64,000 nucleotides of DNA from Aegilops tauschii subsp. strangulata (taxonomy: Eukaryota > Streptophyta > Magnoliopsida > Poales > Poaceae), in contig NC_053035.3 of NCBI RefSeq assembly GCF_002575655.3, positions 86,019,322 through 86,083,321 on the forward strand, given 5' to 3'. The position numbers and the translations under genes are program-made. Shown in pieces: positions 37,334-46,116 of this stretch (position 1 is its first letter; each line of letters starts with the position of its first letter). A model generated the notes under the pieces. The model worked only from the letters and a program-made list of their open reading frames with translations. It was not told where the DNA came from and ran no database searches.

Positions 37334-39055
37334 TGTTGGGAAACGCATTAATTTCAAAAAAATTCCTACGCACACGCAAGATCCATCTAGGTGATGCATA
37401 GCAACGAGCGGGGAAGTGTTGTCCACGCACCCTCGTAGACCGAAAGTGGAAGCGTTATGACAACGCGATTGATGTAGTCGTACGTCTTCACGATCCGACC
37501 GATCCTAGTACCGAAAGTACGGCACCACCGCAATCTGCACACATTCAGCTCGGTGACGTCCCATGAACTCTCGATCCAGCTAAGTGTCGAGTGAGAGCTT
37601 CGTCAGCACGACGGCATGATGATGGTGATGATGAAGCTACCGGCGCAGGGCTTCGCCTAAGCACTACGACGATATGACCGAGGTGGATTATGGTGGAGGG
37701 GGGCACCGCAGACGGCTAAGACATTGATCAACTTGTGTGTCTATGGGGTGCCCCCCTCCCCCGTTTATAAAGGAGTGGAGGAGGCGGAGGGCCGGCCCTC
37801 GCTATGGCGCACCATAGGGGAGTCCTACTCCCACCGGGAGTAGGACCCCCCCTCTTCCAAGTAGGAGTAGGAGAGGACGGAAGGAAGAGAGAGGGAGGAA
37901 GGAAAGGGGGGTCGGCCCCCCTCCAAATTCGGATTGGGCTTGGGGGGGCGCTCCCTCCTAGGCCGCCTCCTCCTCTCTCCCACTAAGGCACATGCACTCC
38001 CCGAGGGGTTCCGGTAACCTCCCGGTACTCCTGGTAAAAGCCCGAACTCACCCGGAACCATTCCGATGTCCAAACATAGCCATCCAATATATCGATCTTT
38101 ATGTCTCGGCCATTTTGAGACTCCTCGTCATGTCGGTGATCACATCTGGGACTCCAAACTACCTTCAGTACATCAAAACACATAAACTCATAATACCGAC
38201 CGTCACAGAACGTTAAGCGTGCGGACCCTACGGGTTCGAGAACTATGTAGACATGACCGAGACTCATCTCCGGTCAATAACCAATAGCGGAACCTGGATG
38301 TTCATATTGGTTCCTACATATTCTATGAAGATCTTTATCGGTCAAACCGCATAACAACATACGTTGTTCCCTTTGTCATCAGTATGTTACTTGCCCGAGA
38401 TTCGATCGTCGGTATCTCAATACCTAGTTCAGTCTCGTTACTGGCAAGTCTCTTTACTCGTTCTGTAATGCATCATCCCACAACTAACTCATTAGTCACA
38501 TTGCTTGCAAGGCTTATAGTGATGTGCATTACCGAGAGGGCCCAGAGATACCTCTAGGACAATCGGAGTGACAAATCCTAATCTCGATCTATGACAACTC
38601 AACAAACACCATTGGAGACACCTGTAGAGCACCTTTATAATCACCCAGTTACGTTGTGACGTTTGGTAGCACACTAAGTGTTCCTCCGGTATTCGGGAGT
38701 TGCATAATCTCATAGTCATAGGAACATGTATAAGTCATGAAGAAAGCAACAGCAAATAAATTAAACGATCAAGTGCTAGGCTAACGGAATGGGTCAAGTC
38801 AATCACATCATTCTCTAATGATGTGATCCTGTTAATCAAATAACAACTCATGTCTATGGCTAGGAAACTTAACCATCTTTGATTCAATGAGCTAGTCAAG
38901 TAGAGGCATACTAGTGAGACTCTGTTTGTCTATGTATTCACACATGTACTAAGTTTCGGATTAACACAATTCTAGCATGAATAATAAACATTTATCATGA
39001 TATAAGGAAATATAAATAACAACTTTATTATTGCCTCTAGGGCATATTTTCTTCA
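37334..39055 (-). repeat. 5' LTR of B (1,722 bp)
   Basis: TGTTGGGAAACGCATTAATT to GGGCATATTTTCTTCA, followed by ATGGT (39,056-39,060), a perfect match to the left target duplication. Confidence 0.92.
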
Positions 39056-39060
39056 ATGGT

Positions 39061-39583
39061 GTTGATGTAGAAGCCCTCCGTGATCGAATCCCCCGCCGGT
39101 AGGATGCCGAAAAAGGCCCCAAGATGGGATCTCACGGGTACAGAAGGTTGCGTCGGTGGAAAAGTGGTCTCGTGGCTCCCCTGGAAGTTTTCGGGGTATA
39201 TAGGAATATATAGGAGGAACATCTAGGTCAGGGGTCACCGAGGGGCCCACAAGGTTGGGGGGCTCGCCCTACCCCCCCTGGGCGTGCCCTCCACCCTTGT
39301 GGACGCCTCGTGGCTCTTCTGACTTGCACTCCAAGTATCCTGGGTGTCTTCTAGTCCAAGAAAAATCATCACGAAAGTTTTATTCCGCTTGGACTCCGTT
39401 TGGTATTCATTTCTGCGAAACTCTAAAACAAGGAAAAAAACATAAACTAGCACTGGGCTCTAGGTTAATAGGTTAGTCCCAAAAATCATATAAAATAGCA
39501 TATTAATGCATATAAAACATCCAAAACAGATAATATAATAGCATGGAACAATAAAAAATTATAGATACGTTGGAGACGTATCA
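39061..39583 (-). repeat. LTR of C, 5' portion
   Basis: Continuation of 16,467-17,538 after element B. It ends on the plus strand at GGAGACGTATCA, so the minus strand starts TGATACGTCTCC. A minus-strand TATATA box lies near 39,195. It is followed by CCGGC, the presumed target duplication of C. Confidence 0.85.
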
Positions 39584-39588
39584 CCGGC

Positions 39589-40572
39589 CGCCTCACTTCT
39601 AGTGTGCCTCTGGCCTTCAGATACTTCTTCTTGCAAGGTAGCCAATGCACACACAGAATCCAGATCACTGGGGCGTGGTACCATGACCACAGAACCGATG
39701 TCCGCCCGTAGCCCCTCGATGAACCTCGTCAAACAGTACAATGGATGCATAGTATCAGAATATGACATCAAATGGTTCATGAGAGTTTCAAATTGTTCAA
39801 TGTATTTAGAAACAGTACTGGTTTGTTGTAGAGCATAAAACTGCCTAATCAGAGACTGATGTCGATCGCGACCAAATCGAGTGCACAACAAGGTGCAGAA
39901 AGCCTCCCAATCTAGATTGCCAATTTTGGACTGAACTGATTGTAACCAAATGGCCGCAGCACCCGTGAAATGAAGTGTGGCCATGGGAACAAAGTTAGAT
40001 GGGCTAATTTGAAACATGGAGAAGTACTGTTCACAGAGGGTTTTCCAAATTATTGGATTCTCGCTAGCAAATTGGGGAAAACTAAGGGAGGGCGGAGTCT
40101 GACCCAAACTCGCCATGACTTGACTGGATGACAAATTGGTAGCGGTAGGAGGCTCGAGCAAGCGAGGGAACAGAGCAGTCTAAGAATCGATCGTACCATT
40201 GGCCGAAGTTGCCGTCGGGTTCTCTCCCCCCGACGACATGCTCCGTGGAAGATGATGCGCGCCGTGGCCACCGGGCCCGTGGATCTCGTCGGGCGAGGCC
40301 AGACCGCGAGGACCGACAGTTCGCGACGAGCCACTTGCAGCATCAGCAGTAGCAGCCTGAGAAGACTGTGCACTCTGCAGGGCGGAGACCGACTCCTGCA
40401 GCTTGGCGAACCGGGCCTCGAGGTCCGGCTACCATGTCATGAGCACCTCCACCTGCTTCGATTGGGCGTCGATCTGCGCCTTGAGGCCTTGGATGTCGGC
40501 GCGCATGTCCGCGCTGGCTTGTGTCGGTGTCTCCGTCAACTTGTCGAGATAAGCTTTGAGCGCCGGATCCAT
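39589..40572 (-). pseudogene. gag: Gag fragment of gypsy element G
   Basis: Begins at MDPALKAYLDKLTE (40,572) with a coiled-coil N-terminus, is broken by TAG at 40,429-40,431 and a frame change near 40,100, and continues with a retrotrans_gag core (WLQSVQSKIGNLDW, FYALQQTSTVSKYIEQFE). It is cut at 39,588 by element C. No LTR or primer-binding site of its own is recognised to the right, so it is a truncated relic. Confidence 0.75.
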
Positions 40573-40639
40573 GGTGGCGAACAACCGCTGGCGATCCGTG
40601 GTCTGCTTGCGTGTCTCCAGCGTGAGGAGGGGAGGCCGA

Positions 40640-41114
40640 ATTGGACAAGGCCCCCAAGTAGGATTCCTCCTACTTGGGGCGCCCCATGGTTGTCCCCCTC
40701 CCCCTCCCACCTATATATATGCGGGAGGCGCTTAGAACAGACAACAAACATTGTTAGCCGTGTGCGGCGCCCCCCTCCACAGTTTACTCCTCCAGTCATA
40801 TTCACTTCACCATCACCGTGACCACGCCGTCGTGCTGACGGAACTCATCTACTTCCCCGACACCTTGCTGGATCAAGAAGGCGAGGGACGTCATCGAGTT
40901 GAACGTGTGCAAAACTCGGAGGTGCCGTACGTTCGGTGCTTGATCGGTCGGAGCTAAAAGAAGTTCCACTACATCAACCGCGTTGTCAAACGCTTCCGCT
41001 TTCTACATATGAGGGTACGGACACACTTTCCCCCTCTCGTTGGTATGCATCTCCTAGATAGATCTTGCGTGAGCGTAGGAATTTGTTTGAAATTGCATGC
41101 TAATTTTCCCAACA
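40640..41114 (+). mobile_element. Copia LTR fragment, plus orientation
   Basis: Diverged relative of the A/B LTRs in the opposite direction. Shared blocks include the AGCCGTGTGCGG-GCCCCCCTCCA segment and the end TTTGAAATT...CCCAACA. A TATATATA box lies at 40,712-40,719. Only the R-U5 side and core promoter remain; the left boundary against the gag relic is not sharp. Confidence 0.6.
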
Positions 41115-41215
41115 CATGGACCGATCGGAAAATGAAGTAGTTAGTGCAAATTAAAAGATATAAAATATTTCTCAAAATAGGCAGTATGGACAGACGGAGA
41201 TTAATGAAATGATTC

Positions 41216-41345
41216 AAAAAAGACTAGACCAGTCAGCAATGCACTTAATGATGGATAAGGTATGTAACTTTGAAAGTTATCTGCTTATCAAGCACTGAGA
41301 AATTTCATAGTGACAGTCACCACAAAGTGTAATGCTGACCGAGCT
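41216..41345 (-). ncRNA. Candidate Pol III small RNA 1
   Basis: Predicted transcript of about 130 nt on the minus strand, starting about 22 bp below a TATA-like box and ending in a run of six T (41,216-41,221). It contains a stem pairing CGGTCA with TGACTG (one G-U pair) that is equivalent to the perfect stem of the second copy at 41,532-41,620. It is not U6, U3 or 7SL as I know them. Expression is unproven. Confidence 0.35.
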
Positions 41346-41367
41346 TAGTGCATCTGGACAAAGCAGC

Positions 41368-41410
41368 TATTTAAGATGGTCTCGTCGCTCCTCAAGAAGC
41401 GAGGTGGGAC
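41368..41410 (-). promoter_or_regulatory. snRNA-type promoter 1 (USE plus TATA, Pol III spacing)
   Basis: On the minus strand, GTCCCACCTCG (41,400-41,410) matches the plant snRNA upstream sequence element RTCCCACATCG except one base. A TATA-like TTAAATA lies 25 bp downstream. In plant snRNA genes about 24 bp between the two marks RNA polymerase III genes; polymerase II genes have about 10 bp more. Confidence 0.5.
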
Positions 41411-41531
41411 TAAACCACCAGCTATGTTTGCCGAGTTCTTTTTTCAGGAACTCGACAAAGCTATGAACCATGGAATTCCGATAAAAAATGAATGTTGGCA
41501 AATGTTTCGAGTACAAAAAGTCAGTATGATT

Positions 41532-41620
41532 AAAAAAGATAAGCAATATATATTAAAGCAAAGAAGATTCATAGTGACAGTCATTTCTTTGACAAAGGGT
41601 GCAATGATGACTGTAGCTTG
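41532..41620 (-). ncRNA. Candidate Pol III small RNA 2
   Basis: Predicted transcript of about 89 nt on the minus strand, ending in TTTTTT (41,532-41,537). It contains a perfect 8-bp stem, ACAGTCAT with ATGACTGT (41,607-41,614 and 41,577-41,584), around a 22-nt loop. It is a diverged duplicate of small RNA 1, with the stem kept by a pairing-compatible change. No snoRNA C/D or H/ACA box set is clear. The class is unknown. Confidence 0.4.
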
Positions 41621-41641
41621 CTGCTTGTGGACGACGCGGCA

Positions 41642-41683
41642 ATTTAAATTGGTCCGGCCGCTCCTTAAAATCCGAGGTGGGAC
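41642..41683 (-). promoter_or_regulatory. snRNA-type promoter 2 (USE plus TATA, Pol III spacing)
   Basis: GTCCCACCTCG (41,673-41,683, minus strand), exactly 24 bp, then TTTAAAT (41,642-41,648). Same design as the module at 41,368-41,410. Confidence 0.5.
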
Positions 41684-41720
41684 TAAACCACCGGCTTTGT
41701 TTGCCGAATTCTTTCTTTCG

Positions 41721-42347
41721 TATGCCACGTACCGATTCGTATAGGTGCCGTATTCTTCAGACAAAGTGTCTAATTCTTCAGTAAAAAGAAGATGCAGGTC
41801 TTCAGGGCCTTGGCACTCCTGCTACGGCGAGTGCCGAGTGGCGTGTCACCGTCCCGTGCGTGCTCCAGGCCGGCTTGGGCATCGCCATGGCGCGGCGGAG
41901 CTGGTGCCACACCTGTGTCGTTGTTGAACAGGGAGGCAGGGGACGCCGGTGAGTGGCATGTCGGCGTGCGTGAGCGTCCCCGGCGTCTCGGTCCGGCACG
42001 GCGAATGACCGTCGTAGCGAGGCCTGGCGGCGTCAAGGCCCGGGCGAGATGGCGAACGTGTCCAACGGTTCTCCAGACCGTAGTTCACCTGGGCTCCTAC
42101 GGTACGACCTCGCGTCGGATTCGGCACTTCCAACGCGGCGGGATTCCCAATTCCGACGACCTGGATGATTCAATCACAGATTCACACTGCTAACCAGGCC
42201 AAGAAGCAATCCGACGCCCATCCTGTTTTTCAAACAATCTAATCTGTCAATCGGTCTCCCCGGCCAGCTGATTACATTGGCCCTGCTTGGTTCCCACGCT
42301 CCCGGCAATCCAGCTCCGACGCCAACACGGCGACCTCCCACCGCCTC
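41721..42347. other. No supported feature
   Basis: GC-rich stretch with several overlapping open frames on both strands (about 41,770-42,190), none with protein-like composition or a clear promoter. I see no gene here. Confidence 0.5.
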
Positions 42348-42447
42348 GCGCTTGGTATAACCCTAGCCCCGCCCCTCTTTCCATCGTTTCCTTCTCGTCC
42401 ATCGCCTCCTCCCCTTCCTCCACTGCCCCATCGCCATCCAGGCGACT

Positions 42448-43206
42448 ATGTGGAAGCGCTCGTGCCCCGGCTTGCGTGAGATCCACCGCGAGCTCGATCG
42501 GCGCCGGAAGCTCGCCGTGGCCGCCAAAGGGAGAGTTGCAATGAAGCCCCCTGCCGTGCAGCCGCCTCCGCGTCGATCGATGGTGCTGGTCCCGTCCGTG
42601 TCACGCGGCGCCGCCACCATGGAGCTCGCCGACCCGACGAGGGACGGAGTTGCAAAGAAGTGCTCCACCCGGCCGCTGCCGCCGCACCTACCTGCGCTGG
42701 CCCCGCTCGATACAGCCAAGGCTGCCTCCAAGAAGATCGCCTACTTGGACATGGGCGAGGCTGCAGAGACGCACTGCCCCGCCACGCCGAGACCCGCTAA
42801 TCCCGACCGCGTCCACCGTGAAGGTTCCCGTCGGGGCGAACGGAGGAATTCCCAAGAGGTGCTCTGCCCCTCCTCCGTCGCCATGCCAATCCGCGTGGAT
42901 CCCGCACGCGCCGGCTGCCACCATGAAGCTACCCAGTTCGGGTTCGAGCACATCCGAAGCAGAGTACAGCAAGAAGACGTCATCCGCACCGATCCGGCGG
43001 CGCTGTTCGTCCACCTCGGTGAAGAAGGGCACGCGAACTTGCCGACAGGGGAGCGCCTCTTCTTCTCGCGCAACGCCGTCACCGTCTCCGACGCAGAGGA
43101 TGGCTACATTGAAGTGCTGTACAACGGCAACTACCCTCCCGACGATCCATCTCGAGCCGTGCGCGTCGCCATGGACCGGATCAAGACCATGCCGCCCACC
43201 CTATGA
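42448..43206 (+). CDS. Single-exon ORF of unknown function (252 aa)
   Basis: Open frame preceded by a TATA-like GGTATAACC near 42,353 and a long CT-rich leader, as in plant promoters. The first half is basic and rich in P, A and R. The last ~75 residues (from about 178) look like a folded domain: FVHLGEEGHANLPTG, LFFSRNAVTV, GYIEVLYNGNYPPDD. The middle has two loosely similar segments (around KKCSTRPLPP and, in another frame, KRCSAPPPSP), which hints at an internal duplication with a frame change. I do not recognise the family. It could be a real grass-specific gene or a slightly damaged one. Confidence 0.45.
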   Translation: MWKRSCPGLREIHRELDRRRKLAVAAKGRVAMKPPAVQPPPRRSMVLVPSVSRGAATMELADPTRDGVAKKCSTRPLPPHLPALAPLDTAKAASKKIAYLDMGEAAETHCPATPRPANPDRVHREGSRRGERRNSQEVLCPSSVAMPIRVDPARAGCHHEATQFGFEHIRSRVQQEDVIRTDPAALFVHLGEEGHANLPTGERLFFSRNAVTVSDAEDGYIEVLYNGNYPPDDPSRAVRVAMDRIKTMPPTL

Positions 43207-44040
43207 GGACAAGGACGGTCGCCAACTCTCTCGCTACTGAAGAAGTTCGAGGTGCGGATACCAGCAGTTCAGAAAGGTGTGGCTGCTCCCAGTAGTTCCT
43301 TGTAAGTTGTAGCAACAGGGAATACACGATGGAATTAGGGACCTGAAAGATGTCTTCTTGCAAGTTTTTGGGTCATGGAGGGCACTGACAGGTTTGTGTG
43401 GCAAAAGGCTAGCCAGCCAGTCAAGACGTAGCATCTGAATATAAATCTCGGGAGTCCTGGATCATGCGCTCCTTTGATGTAGTAATGAATTTCTCGCATG
43501 AATGGAATGAAAATCATTTGCTTCAAATTGTTTGGATAGGCCCGTGACAAACTAAGCGGCAAGCATGTGTGACGCACAATACTTACTTGATTAAACACTT
43601 TGGATTTATGCTCATGCTCCTCATATCATAAGTTCATAACCCAAAGGGACGACGGAGCCTACACTTTTCACATCCATAGTGAAGTTGATGTACGTGCAGC
43701 AGACTCTTCAGTTAGCTTGATTGAAATAGTTCTGTTGCAGCTACCTGATGTCTGCTGCTATCTTGTTACCTTCGCGCCTTCTTGTAACAGGTACTTTTTT
43801 TTTATGAAAGGTATTATGATTAAAGTTTTCTTTTTTGAAAAAAGGAGGATAACCATGTCCTCTTCATCATGCAATATGTTGTCATCTCTCCCTAGCTAAT
43901 ATAAGTTCAGGCTGACGTAAGCCCTCCGTAATTTCCCGTCAATTCATCGAGCGATGCACACAATCATTTTTTATTAATTATTCAATAAACCTTATAAAGT
44001 AATACATCAATGAGTATGAAGTCACTCTCCTGGCAATAAC
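43207..44040. other. 3' flank and intergenic, no gene seen
   Basis: AT-rich sequence with AATGAA-type polyadenylation-like motifs near 43,490-43,520 and a poly-T run near 43,795. Nothing coding can be supported. Confidence 0.5.
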
Positions 44041-45055
44041 TATCGCTACTCTTGCCAACATGATGAAGGAGGTGCACATGATCGGACTGCATGCCCAGAC
44101 CTCACACCAATGCCGAACATCTAAAACCAGAGGCCTCAACCAAACTGCCCTACGGCGGGTTGCGGGCACAAACCGGTCCAATGGACTCACAACGGGCACC
44201 ACATACGCACGCTTCAGAGACCGCCGCCATTGTCTTCCGCAGGTCCATCTTCAGAACTAGAATCAACGCATTGACCTTGCCAGGCCTGCCGTCAGTGCCG
44301 CCACGCCACAAGACAACGCCATCTCCCTACGCGCGTCCATCATCATACGTCCGTCACCGAGACCCTACTGCACCACGCCACCGAGACCCCACGTCGTCGA
44401 TGCGTCACATGAAACGCCACTCCACCGCTGAAGCCGTACACTGGTCCCTCGAGCCAATGAACACCTCCAAGAATGACGCCCCCAAGAGGGAATGACACAT
44501 GAGCGCCGTCATCATCTGATCAACAGATCAAGAATTTCCCCCGGAGGTAGCGGAAGGAGGTGGGAGATTCACCTGATGATGCCTTCAAGAAGGATAAGGC
44601 GCCTAGGGTGTCGCCATCGCTGGCCGAAGACAAGGTTTTTCACCTGGATCTGTCCCACGAGAATCCAACTGACATCCTATGTACCGGCTAGACCACCTTC
44701 AAAGCCCCAGATTTGGTCACCCAGATATGCCGACCACCCAGATGTACCGGTATGAACCACGGCCGAGATGTATGGCCTGGTTGAACTATGTCCGTCTTTT
44801 TTGTGTGCTGGCAACGTTGTCGGCCGCTGGCAAGGGTGGCGGCATGAACTATGGTTTTTTTGTAGGCTGACATGGCCGCTTGTATGAACTGTGGTCGTTG
44901 GCCTTTTTTAGACTGAATTTGCTTGCCAAAAATTCAAACGCGGACAAAAAATGCGTCGGCCGGGCATGGACGGTCTCCAGCCGACTCAAATGGACGAAAA
45001 GCGGACAAAACCTACGTCGGTTTGCGTCGGCACGTTGGAGTTGCCCTTAAGCGAG
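44041..45055. repeat. Dispersed Triticeae repeat and DNA-transposon-like end
   Basis: 44,041-44,570 is a GC-rich non-coding repeat with CCACCGAGACCC motifs, of a kind I have seen widely in Triticeae sequence; its class is unresolved. 44,750-45,049 ends in CACGTTGGAGTTGCCCTTA. Its reverse complement TAAGGGCAACTCCAACG is a common start of small grass DNA transposons with TTA-type targets. The matching opposite end is not found, so it appears one-ended. Confidence 0.4.
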
Positions 45056-45909
45056 GCTAAGAATTTGCTGACCAACAAAGACAATACATCCGTGATATTT
45101 GTAGATTTCGACATTTTGAGAACTGATCCGTGTATTCAATTTTGAGAGGGCTTATTCTAAGAAGCATTTGCCCCATTATCCTGTTTCACGTCAGATTTGT
45201 AGATTGGGTTAGGTGATGTGTGTCTCTAAAGTCTAAACCTGTGACTCCAACAATTACAGTCCACATTTCAGCAAACGAACTGTTGCTGCAAAAGGGGTTC
45301 AGATGTAAAGCTTGGTTCCCGCGCATTAATTTGACAACTTTTACCACAAGAACGTAGCACTCCATGAGCATGGCGCCAATCGCAAGACGCTGTGATTTTC
45401 CAACCAACCGCTACCCACCCCGGTAGACAGCATGGTAGTAGGGATGAGCAAAACCCTATCCCATTGCAGTTTGTGCACAAAGGGCGGCCGCAGAAGGCAC
45501 CGGCTGCCCGCCTGACCGAAATGGAAGGCTGACGGATCTGCCAGGGACTAGGATCTAGTGACATTCTCTTTAACTCCATCCGGCGAGGCGAGGGGCCAGG
45601 GCAGCGCTCGGCCTTTTACTCCTTTCTGCAGCCCTAGATTTGGAATGGCGACCTAGCTAGCCCACACACACACACACATGCCTTACGTCTGACGTTTCTG
45701 CTCCGGTGCTCCCCCTGGGCTGAACGCGAGGGGGAGAAACACAAGGACGGCTGAGATCTGTCAAAAACGATTCGTGAAGAGGGGCACGATCGTCTTTTTA
45801 TGTCCGTGTAGAGCGCGCGTAGAGCCCGGTACGAGCCCGCACCGGCCCGATTACTTTTGTACGCTGAGGGTATACACGTATTATACGTGGGCGTTTCGGT
45901 TTCCCTTGT
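45056..45909. other. Intergenic; short CA microsatellite
   Basis: No gene supported. A (CA)n run lies at about 45,662-45,678. The right half becomes GC-rich toward the promoter of the zf-XS gene. Confidence 0.5.
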
Positions 45910-45929
45910 CACGTGCCCGTTGTCACGTG
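45910..45929 (+). promoter_or_regulatory. Paired G-boxes upstream of the zf-XS gene
   Basis: Two CACGTG hexamers at 45,910-45,915 and 45,924-45,929, 14 bp apart, about 190 bp before the start codon. G-box/ABRE cores bind bZIP and bHLH factors in plants; pairs are typical of light- or abscisic-acid-responsive promoters. Confidence 0.5.
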
Positions 45930-46116
45930 CGGCGGTCGTGGGCTAGCCACGCGCCACGCCACGCACGAAAAATTCCAAAAACGTCCCATCCAAATCGGCT
46001 CACTCCCTCCTCCCTCCTTGGCGCATCGTCTCCCCCTCGTCTCCATCGCCCCGCCACCTCACCTACTCGCTCAACCCCACCGCCTCCCTCTCTCCAGCGG
46101 GTTCTCTCAGGCTTCG

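Larger units (their letters stand above)
17539..39055 (-). mobile_element. Copia element B (Angela/WIS/BARE type)
   Basis: Minus-strand Ty1/copia element with perfect 5-bp target duplications ATGGT (17,534-17,538 and 39,056-39,060). 3' LTR 17,539-19,253, PPT, RNase H, then an insertion of element A at 20,003-32,836, then reverse transcriptase, integrase, protease and gag to 36,106, primer-binding site, and 5' LTR 37,334-39,055. Integrase precedes reverse transcriptase, the copia order. Several stops and frameshifts make it defective. Subtracting A gives about 8.7 kb, a normal length for the family. Confidence 0.93.
13983..39583 (-). mobile_element. Athila-like gypsy element C (part), host of B and F
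   Basis: Minus-strand element whose 5' LTR (16,467-17,538 plus 39,061-39,583) starts TGATACGTCTCCAACGTATC, an extremely common Triticeae LTR start of the Sabrina/Fatima/WHAM group. It is followed by a tRNA-Asp-type primer-binding site and a gag-protease region. Its pol and 3' LTR are not in the window; element F is inserted at 13,982/13,983 and the rest would lie to the left. The right target flank is CCGGC (39,584-39,588). Copia element B sits inside the LTR. Confidence 0.8.
41300..41720 (+). repeat. Direct duplication of a snRNA-promoter-like module
   Basis: Two diverged copies, about 41,300-41,445 and 41,567-41,720. Both read ATAGTGACAGTCA, then a region ending in a TATA-like T/A stretch, then GAGGTGGGACTAAACCACC and TTTGCCGA-TTCTTT. 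The order and spacing of blocks is the same. Confidence 0.75.

Noticed and set aside
13977..39588. CCGGC at 13,977-13,981 as left target duplication of element C (matching 39,584-39,588)
   Set aside because: This would require C to lack its whole 3' LTR with a clean edge. The five bases are better explained as the terminus of the F LTR (CACCGGCA, TG...CA ends); the match is probably chance (about 1 in 1,000).
41770..42193. Open frame of 133 codons as a gene
   Set aside because: GC-rich, arginine/proline-heavy, equally open on the other strand, no promoter or domain.
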